Shown in pieces: positions 1 through 8,160 of a stretch of DNA of 16,579 nt. Origin of the DNA: an uncultured Alphaproteobacteria bacterium. GTDB lineage: Bacteria > Pseudomonadota > Alphaproteobacteria > Rickettsiales > UBA1997. The notes beneath the pieces were generated by a model. It worked only from the letters and a program-made list of their open reading frames with translations, did no database searches and had not been told where the DNA came from. The position numbers were made by a program, and so were the translations under genes. Within the stretch, counting starts at the first letter, position 1; the number at the start of each line of letters is the position of its first letter. The stretch is from positions 1-16,579 of the forward strand of contig CAINKA010000146.1 in NCBI GenBank assembly GCA_903849835.1, read 5' to 3'.

Positions 1-2
1 TT

Positions 3-47
3 TAGGCACTGTGCCACGAATCATGCTTCGACAAGCTCAGCATGACA
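3..47. repeat. 75-nt hairpin repeat, copy 1 (3' part only, cut by window edge)
   Basis: Positions 18-47 match the right arm, and 3-17 the loop, of the 75-nt inverted repeat found complete at 3529-3603 and 7496-7570. The left arm would lie before the window. The loop contains a small palindrome (GGCAC-T-GTGCC). It lies just beyond the 3' end of dnaB on the minus strand, so it could fold at the end of the glmS-dnaB transcript, but no T-run follows it. Confidence 0.8.
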
Positions 48-98
48 TTGAGGATTGGTTACGGTTTACAATTGGTTTAGAAGAGAAATCAGCTCGAG

Positions 99-1532
99 CT
101 AGTTGTGATAAATATCCAAATTTCCAAATCTGGTAAATTCTGCATCGAAATAAAGATTGATGCTGCCTGTTGGGCCGTTGCGCTGCTTGGCTATGATGAC
201 TTCTGCTTTGTGTGAAAGATCCTGCATTTTATTTTTCCATTCGTGAAATTTTTCTGCATCATTTTCTGGCGGACGTTTGCGCTCTAGGTAGTAACTGTCA
301 CGATAGATGAAGGCGACAACATCGGCATCTTGCTCAATCGAACCTGACTCACGCAAATCAGAAAGCTGCGGACGCTTATCTTCACGCTGTTCAACCGCAC
401 GCGAAAGTTGCGACAAAGCCAGAACTGGAATGTTGAATTCTTTCGCAATCGCCTTCAAACCTTGAGTGATTTCTGAAACTTCCTGCACGCGATTCTCACT
501 AGAGCGCGTTGTTGTGCCGCGAATTAGCTGCAAATAATCCACCACCAAAAATGCTAAATTATTTTTGCGAACCATGCGGCGCGCCCGCGTTCTAATTGCT
601 GAAATTGAAAGCGCTGGAGTGTCATCGATGAAAAGTGGAAGTTTGGAAATCTCGGCCGAGCGCATCGCCACGGCTTCCCACTCTGCTTCACTCAATTGGC
701 CATTCCGAAATTTCGTCGCATTAATGCTGCATTCCATCGAAAGAATTCTTGCCGCCAATTGATCCGAGGACATTTCCAGCGAAAAAAATCCCACTGCTTT
801 TTTATCTTTCTGTTCGGAAATATCCTTGTTCAAAAACTTGCATGCATTCACTAGGATGTTGATTCCCATGGCCGTTTTTCCCATTGACGGTCTTCCGGCA
901 AGGATGATGAGATCAGATTGCTGCATGCCGCTCAAAATTTTATCAAAATCTGAAAGTCCGGTTGAAACACCGCTGACATGGCTGTCGCGCTGTTTTGCTA
1001 GCAAGGTTTTGTCGAGAGTTTCTTTGAGTGAAACGGAAATGCTGCGAAAATCTTTTTTGCTATTTCCGTGTTCTGCGAGGTCAAACAAGCTTGATTCTGC
1101 AAGCTCGATTTGCTCTTCAGCAGAAGCTTTTTCTTCGGATTTGTAAACGCGATTGACGATATCTTCGCCGATCATTGCCAATTCACGCTTCAGTGCCAAG
1201 TCATGAATCACGCGACCATAATTGGAAATGTCGATGATTGAGGAAGCCGCTCTAAGCAGCGAGGTTAAATAAAGCGCGCCACCATTTGCTTTGATCGATG
1301 GATCTGATTCGAAAAATTGCTTCAACGTGATCTGATTTGCGACGATGTTTATCTTCTCAACATTGTGCAAAATTTGGGCGAAAATTTTTTGATGCGACGG
1401 GTCGTAAAAATGTTCGACGCGCAAAAATTCCGACACACGATTAAGATATTCGTTGTTTAGAATAATCGTGCCCAGCACCGCCTGCTCTGCTTCGATGTTG
1501 AATAATTCTTTGTTGATTTCGAGATTGGTCAT
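99..1532 (-). CDS. dnaB: Replicative DNA helicase DnaB
   Basis: Hexameric 5'-3' helicase that unwinds the replication fork and recruits primase. The 477-residue length is normal for the family. The N-terminal DnaB domain covers about residues 10-115 (starting near IEAEQAVLG) and the RecA-like ATPase about 185-470. Walker A is GRPSMGKT at 213-220, and Walker B ends at VVDYLQLI with Asp332. The SLEMS block (251-255) and SDLRESGSIEQDAD (391-404) are both typical of DnaB. No intein interrupts the usual insertion sites. The gene starts 13 nt after the glmS stop, so the two are probably co-transcribed. No Shine-Dalgarno is visible before the ATG, and MTNLEINKEL is a usual kind of short leader. Identity is not in doubt. 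Confidence 0.97.
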   Translation of the reverse strand: MTNLEINKELFNIEAEQAVLGTIILNNEYLNRVSEFLRVEHFYDPSHQKIFAQILHNVEKINIVANQITLKQFFESDPSIKANGGALYLTSLLRAASSIIDISNYGRVIHDLALKRELAMIGEDIVNRVYKSEEKASAEEQIELAESSLFDLAEHGNSKKDFRSISVSLKETLDKTLLAKQRDSHVSGVSTGLSDFDKILSGMQQSDLIILAGRPSMGKTAMGINILVNACKFLNKDISEQKDKKAVGFFSLEMSSDQLAARILSMECSINATKFRNGQLSEAEWEAVAMRSAEISKLPLFIDDTPALSISAIRTRARRMVRKNNLAFLVVDYLQLIRGTTTRSSENRVQEVSEITQGLKAIAKEFNIPVLALSQLSRAVEQREDKRPQLSDLRESGSIEQDADVVAFIYRDSYYLERKRPPENDAEKFHEWKNKMQDLSHKAEVIIAKQRNGPTGSINLYFDAEFTRFGNLDIYHN

Positions 1533-1545
1533 GCGTTTTTTTTAA

Positions 1546-3378
1546 TTATTCAACCGTCACCGACTTCGCTAAGTTCCTCGGCTGGTCAACATCATTACCC
1601 TTAAAAAGCGAAACGTAGTAAGCCAAAAGTTGAGTTGAGACAACTGGCAATAAGGCTTCCTGAATGATTCCAGAAACTGGCGGGATTTCTATTTTCTTCT
1701 TCGCCATTTTGCCGAAGTGAGCAATGCCTTTTTTATCGCTGATGAAAATTATTTTTCCACCGCGGGCATTAACTTCCTGCGCATTTGAAGATGTTTTTTC
1801 GAAATGTTTATTGCTTGGAGCAATCACAATCACCGGCATTTTTTTATCGATCAAGGCGATAGTTCCATGCTTCAATTCTCCAGCCGCAATGCCTTGGGCG
1901 TTGATGTAAGAAAGCTCTCGCAATTTCAACGCAGCTTCGAAAGACGTAACCTGCGAAATGCCGCGACCGATGTAAAGTGCGTGTTTTGTCCGCGTTAGAG
2001 ATCGCGCAACTTTTTTGATATTTTTTAAATCTTTTTCAGAAAAAAGTTTGGTCATTTTCGCGCCAGATTCGATCAACTCTTGCAGTAATTTTATTTTTTC
2101 GCTGACAGAAATTTTTTGCTTCACCTCACCCAAATGAATCGCAAAAAGTGAAAGAGTTGCGATTTGTGCAGTGTAGGCTTTGGTTGACGCCACGCCGATT
2201 TCTGGACCAGCAACTGTGCGAATTACGGAATCAGAAAGCTGCGCCATCGAGCTATGCGCCACATTCACAATCGATAAAATTTTCTGATTATTTTCTTTGG
2301 CATATTTCAGCGCAGCTAGAGTATCAGCGGTTTCGCCCGATTGCGAAATGAAAATCATCAAATTGTCGCTGCGAAATGGATGAGTGCGGTAGCGGAATTC
2401 CGAGGCGATATCAACCTCGACTTCCACTCCAGAAATTTCTTCGATCAAATATTTTGCAGCCAGACCTGAGTAGTAAGAAGTGCCGCAAGCAACAATCGTA
2501 ATTTTGTTAATTTTTTTGAGGTCGAAAGCAAAATTTGGCAAGTGAATTGAGCTGTTACTTTCGTCAACATAGGCCTGAATTGTTTCCTCCAAAACTCGCG
2601 GCTGTTCGTAAATTTCTTTGAGCATGAAGTGGGCATAGCCATCTTTGGAAACACGGCTCTTATCTGCTTCCATCGACTTTGGAGATCTTTTTATTTTTCG
2701 CTCTTCTGCATCAAAAATTTCAATATTTTTTTTCGAAATAATTGCGAATTCGTCATCTTCTAAAGAGATGATTTTGTTGGTGTGATTTGACAATGCGTAA
2801 TAGTCGGAAGCGATATAATTTTCATCTTTACCCAAACCTAAAACTAGCGGCGAGCCACGTTTTGCAACAGCAATCAGGCCTTCGTGATTTTTAAAAATAA
2901 CTGCCAAAGCAAAAGTTCCGTGAATTTCTTTTGTCGCTGCGAGCAAAGATTTTTTAACATCTCCGGTTTTTTCGAGATGATATTCAATCAGATGTGGAAC
3001 GACTTCGCTGTCAGTTTCGCTTAAAAATTCGACACCATTTTTCTGCAACTTTTTTTTGAGCTCTTGATGATTTTCAATGATTCCATTGTGAACGACGCAG
3101 ATTTTTGACGAAGCGTGTGGATGGGCGTTTTGCTTACTTGGACGACCGTGAGTTGCCCAGCGAGTGTGCCCAATTCCGATGTCGGAATGGAACTTTTTTT
3201 CTTTGAGTGCATCTTCGAGCCTAGCAATTTTTCCTTCTTCTTTCACGGTTTTAAATTGCCCATTTTCAAGCAGTGCAATTCCGGCCGAATCATAGCCACG
3301 ATATTCTAATTTTCTGAGACCGTCGAGAATAATTGCCACAGCATTTTTACTGCCGACAACACCAACAATTCCGCACAT
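1546..3378 (-). CDS. glmS: Glutamine--fructose-6-phosphate aminotransferase GlmS
   Basis: Makes glucosamine-6-phosphate from fructose-6-phosphate and glutamine, the first committed step to UDP-GlcNAc for peptidoglycan and lipid A. It has 610 residues, the usual length. The start MCGIVGVVG places the catalytic cysteine at position 2, exposed after Met removal, which fixes the start codon. The glutaminase domain (about 2-230) contains HTRWATHG (71-78) and the HNGIIEN block (97-103). Two SIS sugar-isomerase domains follow (about 290-430 and 460-595), with CGTSYYSG (298-305), SQSGET (345-350), STKAYT (398-403) and GELKHG (500-505). The C-terminal tail ends in LAKSVTVE, with the conserved lysine. 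It is first in an operon with dnaB, an unusual pairing since glmU is the more common neighbour. No glmS ribozyme-like leader is evident upstream. Confidence 0.97.
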   Translation of the reverse strand: MCGIVGVVGSKNAVAIILDGLRKLEYRGYDSAGIALLENGQFKTVKEEGKIARLEDALKEKKFHSDIGIGHTRWATHGRPSKQNAHPHASSKICVVHNGIIENHQELKKKLQKNGVEFLSETDSEVVPHLIEYHLEKTGDVKKSLLAATKEIHGTFALAVIFKNHEGLIAVAKRGSPLVLGLGKDENYIASDYYALSNHTNKIISLEDDEFAIISKKNIEIFDAEERKIKRSPKSMEADKSRVSKDGYAHFMLKEIYEQPRVLEETIQAYVDESNSSIHLPNFAFDLKKINKITIVACGTSYYSGLAAKYLIEEISGVEVEVDIASEFRYRTHPFRSDNLMIFISQSGETADTLAALKYAKENNQKILSIVNVAHSSMAQLSDSVIRTVAGPEIGVASTKAYTAQIATLSLFAIHLGEVKQKISVSEKIKLLQELIESGAKMTKLFSEKDLKNIKKVARSLTRTKHALYIGRGISQVTSFEAALKLRELSYINAQGIAAGELKHGTIALIDKKMPVIVIAPSNKHFEKTSSNAQEVNARGGKIIFISDKKGIAHFGKMAKKKIEIPPVSGIIQEALLPVVSTQLLAYYVSLFKGNDVDQPRNLAKSVTVE

Positions 3379-3717
3379 AAATTTGATTTTTTTTGATTAG
3401 TAAAAAGAGGGAGGAAGCCGCAAGCTAAGAGGGTCGAGGGCAAAGTAAATTGTAATTTTTTGTAATTAGCCTTGGCAACATTCTATACCCAAACTGACTC
3501 AAGAAACCGAATTTATAAAAAACCTCGATGTCATGCCGAGCCTGTCGAAGCATGCTTCTGGGCACAGTGCTATGAATCATGCCTCGACAGGCTCAGCATG
3601 ACATTTTTGTCTTCACACTTCTGACTCAAAATCATATTTTAAAAAAGTTGCAGCGAAAAACTTTGTCACTAATTTTTAAAAAAATTTCCTTCCAAAAAAA
3701 TTTCATTTCACAAAAAA
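3379..3717. other. Divergent intergenic region, glmS / amidase
   Basis: This 339-nt spacer has no convincing ORF and no RNA gene that I recognise. It must hold the promoters of both the glmS-dnaB operon (leftward) and the amidase-mrcA operon (rightward). It is too AT-rich and rich in A/T runs for a confident -35/-10 assignment. Its one clear structure is the complete hairpin repeat at 3529-3603. No Shine-Dalgarno is visible before either flanking start codon. Confidence 0.6.
3529..3603. repeat. 75-nt hairpin repeat, copy 2 (complete)
   Basis: The 30-nt left arm (3529-3558, starting TGTCATGCCGAGCC) pairs with the 30-nt right arm (3574-3603, ending GCTCAGCATGACA) with three mismatches, around a 15-nt loop that contains GCAC-A-GTGC. 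Length and arm design are identical to the copy at 7496-7570. The element is intergenic and flanked by unrelated sequence. It is a palindromic dispersed repeat of the kind seen in many Rickettsiales-like genomes. Any mobilising enzyme is not encoded in this window. Confidence 0.9.
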
Positions 3718-4980
3718 ATGCCAAATTTTAGACATCTGCGAATCAGCTTGTTTATTGCTTTGGCTGCCTGTTTTTTTTCTCAGAATATTTTCGCGGCAAC
3801 AACGGAAGTTTTAATAAAAAAAATTAACTTCACCGATAAAAATCATTTAGAAATCTTCACTTCGAATAAAAGCAGTTTTAAAATTTTTACGTTAGAAAAT
3901 CCGAATCGTTTAGTTGTCGATGTCACTGGCGGAAAGCTTGAAAACCCTGATTTAAAACCATCCCTCCCCTCATTCATCTCATCTTTTCGCAGCAAAAATA
4001 ATACGAATTCTTTGCGACTTGTTTTTGAATTATCGCAAAAAATTACGATCCAAAAAGCTCGTTTTGAAAAAGTTAAAAATGAAAATTCTGCGAAGATTAC
4101 TGCAGAATTAATTGCGCCCGAGAGATCCAACAAAGCAGCTACAACTCAAGCTTCAACGCCAGATCCAATTTTAGAAAAAGTTTCGGAATTCGAAATTCAG
4201 ACTGAAAAAATTATTAATCCCGACGGCTCTGCGAAATACATCGTCCGAAAATTTCCAAAAAATAATTCTACAAAAATCACTGCTACAAAAAAAATTCCTG
4301 TCATCGTAATCGACTCCGGACATGGCGGAAAAGATCCCGGAACAATTGGAAATTTTGCACGAACTAAAGAAAAAAATATCACACTTTCTTACGCAAAAGA
4401 ATTGGGGAAACAGCTTTTAAACACTAAGCGCTACAAGGTTTATCTAACGCGCAGCACTGATGATTTTATTCCTCTGCGCAAACGAGTTGAAATTGCTCGC
4501 AAGAAAAAAGCTGACCTCTTCATTTCGCTTCATGCAAATGCAACTGCAGATAAATCAACTTCTGGTTTTTCGATTTATACTCTCTCAGAAAAATCTTCGG
4601 ATAAGCAGGCAGAATTATTAGCTCAAAAAGAAAATCGTGCTGATATTATCAATGGCATGGACTTCTCTGACGCCAGCAAGGACATAGTCAAAACTCTGAT
4701 TGATTTATCTCAGCGCGAAAGTAAAAACAGCTCCGCTCACTTCGCTAATATCGCAATCAAATCAATCAAAAAATCCGAGATAGACATTCTGCAAAACACC
4801 CATCGTTTTGCCGGTTTTGCAGTTTTAACCGCGCCAGACATGGCTTCAACTTTGGTTGAGCTTGGATATCTATCAAACAAGAAGGAAGAAAAATTGCTAA
4901 ACAGCATCGGATATAAACGCAAAATTGCCGAGAGTTTGGTTGAAGCAATCGACGAATATTTCGCAAAAAATAAAACATGA
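3718..4980 (+). CDS. amiC: Periplasmic N-acetylmuramoyl-L-alanine amidase (AMIN + Amidase_3), AmiC-like
   Basis: Zinc amidase that cuts the bond between MurNAc and the stem peptide, mainly to split septal peptidoglycan. The 420 residues begin with a Sec signal peptide, probably cleaved after NIFA (26). An AMIN targeting domain (about 28-132, with the NRLVVDVTGG strand at 63-72) follows, then a polar linker (about 135-190) and the Amidase_3 domain (about 193-417). Family zinc ligands are visible as His202 in DSGHGGKDPG, Glu218 and His272 in SLHANA. The catalytic glutamate is Glu381 in VELGYLSN. The stop codon overlaps the mrcA start (ATGA), giving translational coupling with the wall synthase. 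This amidase-PBP1A order is common in Alphaproteobacteria. No Shine-Dalgarno is seen; the start is supported because it sits directly before the signal peptide. The choice of AmiC over other Ami names is by domain architecture only. Confidence 0.93.
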   Translation: MPNFRHLRISLFIALAACFFSQNIFAATTEVLIKKINFTDKNHLEIFTSNKSSFKIFTLENPNRLVVDVTGGKLENPDLKPSLPSFISSFRSKNNTNSLRLVFELSQKITIQKARFEKVKNENSAKITAELIAPERSNKAATTQASTPDPILEKVSEFEIQTEKIINPDGSAKYIVRKFPKNNSTKITATKKIPVIVIDSGHGGKDPGTIGNFARTKEKNITLSYAKELGKQLLNTKRYKVYLTRSTDDFIPLRKRVEIARKKKADLFISLHANATADKSTSGFSIYTLSEKSSDKQAELLAQKENRADIINGMDFSDASKDIVKTLIDLSQRESKNSSAHFANIAIKSIKKSEIDILQNTHRFAGFAVLTAPDMASTLVELGYLSNKKEEKLLNSIGYKRKIAESLVEAIDEYFAKNKT

Positions 4981-7427
4981 AAAAAACCTTAAACACCTTA
5001 ATCGCAGCTGGATTATTTTCGGTTTTAATCCTCGTTACTTTTGGCTTTCTTCTGTTCAAAAGATACAGCGAGAATCTTCCTGACTACGAGCAGCTGAAAA
5101 ATTATACCCCGATGATAACCACGCGCCTCTATGCCGCGGACGGTTCCTTGATCACAGAATTTTCAAAAGAAAAACGTATTTTCGTTCCAATCGACACGAT
5201 TCCAAAAAATTTGGTGAATGCTTTTTTGGCTGCTGAAGATTCCAATTTTTACAAACATTCCGGCATCGATCCACTCGCGATTTTTCGCACCTCAGTTCAA
5301 AATTTTTTCGCAGTTTTAAGAGGCGATAACAGCATGGGCGGCGCTTCGACAATCACTCAGCAAGTCGTAAAAAACTTTTTGCTTTCGAAAGAAAGAACGC
5401 TGCAACGCAAAGTCAAGGAAGCGATTTTAGCCTTTCGCATGACGCAGGCTTTTTCCAAAGATCAGATTTTAGAACTTTATTTGAACCAAATTTACCTAGG
5501 CTCTGGATCCTACGGAGTCGCTGCTGCTGCGCAGGTTTATTTCAACAAATCGATCGATGATTTAACCGTCGAAGAAGATGCTCTTCTCGCAACTTTACCA
5601 AAAGCTCCATCAAAACTCGATCCACGAAAAAATATTGAAAAAGCAAAAATACGACGCGACTGGGTTCTTGAGCGCATGATCGAAGATGGATTCATCGAGG
5701 AAAAAGATGGGCGTGAAGCGATGGATAAACCGATCTCGCTAAAAATAAAAGATTTGGAAGAAATCACCAAAGCGGATTTTTTTGCGGATAGCGTGAAGAA
5801 AGAACTGACAACGCTCTACGGCTCTGACAGCGTTTTTGAAAATGGCATTGTTGTCAGCACAACGCTTAACCCCCGCTTACAAAAAATCGCTTCCAAAGTT
5901 TTTGATGCCGGCATCGAAGAATATGACCAAAAACACGGCTATCGCGGCCCTCTCACAAAAATTGATGCTGCAGGAAAATGGCAGGAAGAGTTGCAAAAAT
6001 TCGATCCGAAAAAAATCTACAAAGACACTTGGCACAAGGCCGTTGTTCTTTCGCTGTCGCAAGGAATTGCAACGATCGGAGTTGAAAATGGCGAGCTTGG
6101 ATCCATCGATTTTAATTCAACAAAATGGGCAAAAAAATATCTCAGCGTTGATGCGAGAGGTCCAGCTCCGAAAAAAATTTCAGATATTTTTTCTGTCGGC
6201 GATGTGATTTTGGTTGAGAAATTAAACAGCAGCAACGAGGCGTTTGTGCTTCGTCAGATCCCCGAAGTTAACGGTGCGCTTCTAGCGATGGATCCGCATA
6301 CGGGAAGGGTTTTGGCGATGATGGGTGGCTATGTTGACTCACCGAACCAATTCAATCGCGCTACGCAAGCAATGCGCCAACCCGGATCGACGATGAAAAC
6401 TTTTGGTTATGTCGCAGCCTTCGAAAATGGCATGACTCCTGCAACCGTGATCATGGATGAAGAAATTTCTCTCGATCAAGGAACCAATCTTCCACCTTAC
6501 AAACCAAGCAATTATTCCGGCGAATTTTACGGGCCAACAACTCTGCGCACTGGTCTCGAGCAATCTCGCAACGTCACCACAGTTCGCATGGCTGACCAAA
6601 TCGGATTGGATAAAGTTGTCGATGTCGTCAAAAGATTTGGCATCAATGACAACCCACAAAAAATTTATTCTTTGGTTTTAGGATCAACCGAAACAAGCAT
6701 GCTGCGCTTGGTTACAGCCTATTCCATGATGGTGAATGGCGGTAAAAAAATTACTCCACTAATGATCGAAAAAATTCAAGATCGCACCGGAATTACAATT
6801 TACCGTCGCGACAAAAGAGAATGCAGAGACTGCATGATCAGCAACTTGAACGACTATGTCGAAAAAGACATTGAGCAACTTCCAATGCCGATTTTGAATG
6901 AAGCTAAAGAGCAAATTACCGACTCCGCAACCGCTTACCAAATCACTTCATTGCTGCAAGGTGTGGTAGAACGAGGAACAGCGGCACGCGCCAGAGCGAT
7001 CGGAAAAATTATCGGCGGTAAAACCGGCACAACGAACAATTCCTACGACTCATGGTTCGTTGGATTTTCTGCAGATTTAGTCGCTGCAGTTTATATCGGC
7101 TTTGATTCTCCAAAATCTTTGGGAGCTGATGAAACCGGTGCGTCTGTAGCTCTGCCGGTCTTTATAAACTTTATGAAAGATGCATTAAAAGATTCACCAT
7201 CAACTCCATTCCGCGTTCCAAACACAGTGAAATTCGTAAAAATCGATCGCACCAATGGAAAATTTCCGACACCATCAACTCCAAAAGAACGCGTAATTTT
7301 CGAGGCCTTCAAGCTGAATGACGGAGTTGGGAATGCTGATGCCTCAAGCGATGATGACAGCAATGGCGAAGACGGAAATGAATTTAACAACAGGTCTGAA
7401 GATTCTAATCCTACGGGAATTTATTAG
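4977..7427 (+). CDS. mrcA: Penicillin-binding protein 1A (bifunctional transglycosylase/transpeptidase)
   Basis: Inner-membrane class A PBP that polymerises lipid II and cross-links the stem peptides. It has 816 residues, within the family range. The protein has a short cytoplasmic start and one membrane anchor (about 7-27). The GT51 domain (about 50-225) has the catalytic Glu87 in AAEDSNFYKHSG and the GGASTITQQVVKN block (121-133). An OB-like insert follows (about 315-425). The transpeptidase domain (about 430-735) has all three motifs: S471-T-M-K474, S530-R-N532 and K682-T-G684. A CxxC pair (Cys616, Cys619) lies between the second and third motifs, as I recall from other alphaproteobacterial PBP1A proteins. 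The last 35 residues are Asp/Ser/Asn-rich and probably disordered. The start overlaps the amidase stop by four bases. The tail is followed directly by a hairpin repeat region. Confidence 0.96.
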   Translation: MKKTLNTLIAAGLFSVLILVTFGFLLFKRYSENLPDYEQLKNYTPMITTRLYAADGSLITEFSKEKRIFVPIDTIPKNLVNAFLAAEDSNFYKHSGIDPLAIFRTSVQNFFAVLRGDNSMGGASTITQQVVKNFLLSKERTLQRKVKEAILAFRMTQAFSKDQILELYLNQIYLGSGSYGVAAAAQVYFNKSIDDLTVEEDALLATLPKAPSKLDPRKNIEKAKIRRDWVLERMIEDGFIEEKDGREAMDKPISLKIKDLEEITKADFFADSVKKELTTLYGSDSVFENGIVVSTTLNPRLQKIASKVFDAGIEEYDQKHGYRGPLTKIDAAGKWQEELQKFDPKKIYKDTWHKAVVLSLSQGIATIGVENGELGSIDFNSTKWAKKYLSVDARGPAPKKISDIFSVGDVILVEKLNSSNEAFVLRQIPEVNGALLAMDPHTGRVLAMMGGYVDSPNQFNRATQAMRQPGSTMKTFGYVAAFENGMTPATVIMDEEISLDQGTNLPPYKPSNYSGEFYGPTTLRTGLEQSRNVTTVRMADQIGLDKVVDVVKRFGINDNPQKIYSLVLGSTETSMLRLVTAYSMMVNGGKKITPLMIEKIQDRTGITIYRRDKRECRDCMISNLNDYVEKDIEQLPMPILNEAKEQITDSATAYQITSLLQGVVERGTAARARAIGKIIGGKTGTTNNSYDSWFVGFSADLVAAVYIGFDSPKSLGADETGASVALPVFINFMKDALKDSPSTPFRVPNTVKFVKIDRTNGKFPTPSTPKERVIFEAFKLNDGVGNADASSDDDSNGEDGNEFNNRSEDSNPTGIY

Positions 7428-7457
7428 TTTTTAGACCCACAACCCGACCCAATCCAC

Positions 7458-7570
7458 AATGTCATGCTGAGCTTAATGTCATGCTGAGAGCCAAATGTCA
7501 TGCTGAGCCTGTCGAAGCATGATTCTGGGCACGGCGCCTTGAATCATGCTTCGACAGGCTCGGCATGACA
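7458..7570. repeat. 75-nt hairpin repeat, copy 3, with two extra tandem 5' ends
   Basis: The complete element is 7496-7570. Its 30-nt left arm (7496-7525) and right arm (7541-7570) differ at one position, which still allows a G-U pair. Before it the first 14 nt, AATGTCATGCTGAG, occur twice more at 7458-7471 and 7475-7488; the third occurrence, 7494-7507, is the element's own start. The spacings are 17 and 19 nt. The whole block lies between mrcA and mrpF. It has no T-run and is unlikely to be a classical intrinsic terminator, though it could stabilise the mrcA transcript end. Confidence 0.92.
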
Positions 7571-7598
7571 TGTAGGCATTTACATTTTAAATAAACCC

Positions 7599-7841
7599 AT
7601 GTCTGAAATCGCGTCCTTCTTCATCATCATCTCGATCATCATCATAGCGATTAGGTTTTTTGTTGCGCAGAATTCTTACGAAAAAATCCTCAGTTTTTAT
7701 TTTATTTTCACCAACATCATCATTCTGATTCTCATCAACTCCATCGCCAATTTTGACGCGATTTTGGACATCATCATCATTTTATTTTTGCTCAAGCTCG
7801 TAGCGGTTTTATTTTTATTATTTAACAGAAAAAAAATATGA
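7599..7841 (+). CDS. mrpF: MrpF/MnhF-like cation/proton antiporter subunit
   Basis: An 80-residue, very hydrophobic protein with three predicted membrane helices (about 4-20, 30-50 and 55-75). It follows the MrpF pattern: a short first helix ending in Arg (IAIRFF), a polar turn (VAQNSYEKIL) where the family has GPxxxDR, a second helix, an Asp at the start of the third (ILDIIIILFLLKLVAV), and a basic tail. MrpF is a small subunit of the multi-subunit Mrp Na+(Li+,K+)/H+ antiporter in the inner membrane. Its stop overlaps the next start (ATGA), and that next gene resembles MrpG, which strengthens both calls. The large subunits A, B/C, D and E are not adjacent. No Shine-Dalgarno is present. The family match is from pattern alone in a short hydrophobic protein. 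Confidence 0.7.
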   Translation: MSEIASFFIIISIIIIAIRFFVAQNSYEKILSFYFIFTNIIILILINSIANFDAILDIIIILFLLKLVAVLFLLFNRKKI

Positions 7842-8152
7842 GTTTTGTTGGATTGATGATAGCCCTTTCATCCTCGATGTTGCTAGTTGCAGCCGCCATC
7901 GCTTTTTTAAAAGCGAAGGATATTTTTATGATGACTCACGTTGCGATGATCGCAAATTGCTACGTGATTCCTTTGCTGCTAATCGGGGTAGAAATTGAAA
8001 GATTTTCTTGGATTTCTTTTGCAAAAATTATTGCACTGATTGTGCTGAACTTAGTGGTGACGAATCTGCTGTGCCATGCGATTGTAAGACGTGCGGTGAT
8101 CAACAAAATTCTTCCCGATGCGGAAGAAAAAAAATTAGACGCTGTTAGCTAA
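7838..8152 (+). CDS. mrpG: MrpG/MnhG-like cation/proton antiporter subunit
   Basis: A 104-residue protein with three predicted helices (about 4-24, 33-51 and 59-80) and a charged cytoplasmic tail. The family signature is the segment after helix 1, LKAKDIFMMTHVAMIAN (24-40), which parallels the MrpG consensus of a Pro-Asp-x-x-x-Arg-x-His-x-Ala turn; Asp28 and His34 are retained. It is translationally coupled to mrpF by an ATGA overlap. The last codons and the TAA stop lie inside the 24-bp palindrome shared with the convergent zntB-like gene. As an isolated F-G pair it may work with Mrp subunits encoded elsewhere or have its own membrane role. Confidence 0.68.
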   Translation: MSFVGLMIALSSSMLLVAAAIAFLKAKDIFMMTHVAMIANCYVIPLLLIGVEIERFSWISFAKIIALIVLNLVVTNLLCHAIVRRAVINKILPDAEEKKLDAVS

Positions 8153-8160
8153 CAGCGTCT
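8137..8160. terminator. Convergent palindromic terminator containing both stop codons
   Basis: A perfect 24-bp palindrome (half-site AGACGCTGTTAG) carries the mrpG stop (TAA, 8150-8152) and most of the zntB-like stop (TAG on the minus strand, 8159-8161). On the minus strand it is followed at once by AATTTTTTTTC, a textbook intrinsic terminator for the five-gene operon. On the plus strand a T-run appears only after about 10 nt (TCTTTTTTC), so termination of mrpFG is probably weaker. Confidence 0.8.

Noticed and set aside
3379..3717. glmS ribozyme or riboswitch leader
   Set aside because: No catalytic-core sequence or conserved fold is visible. Such ribozymes are typical of Firmicutes, and the spacer's only clear structure is the dispersed hairpin repeat.
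7458..7570. CRISPR array
   Set aside because: Only three short 14-nt repeats at 17-19 nt spacing occur, with no spacer-sized unique sequences and no cas genes. They are stuttered ends of the hairpin element.
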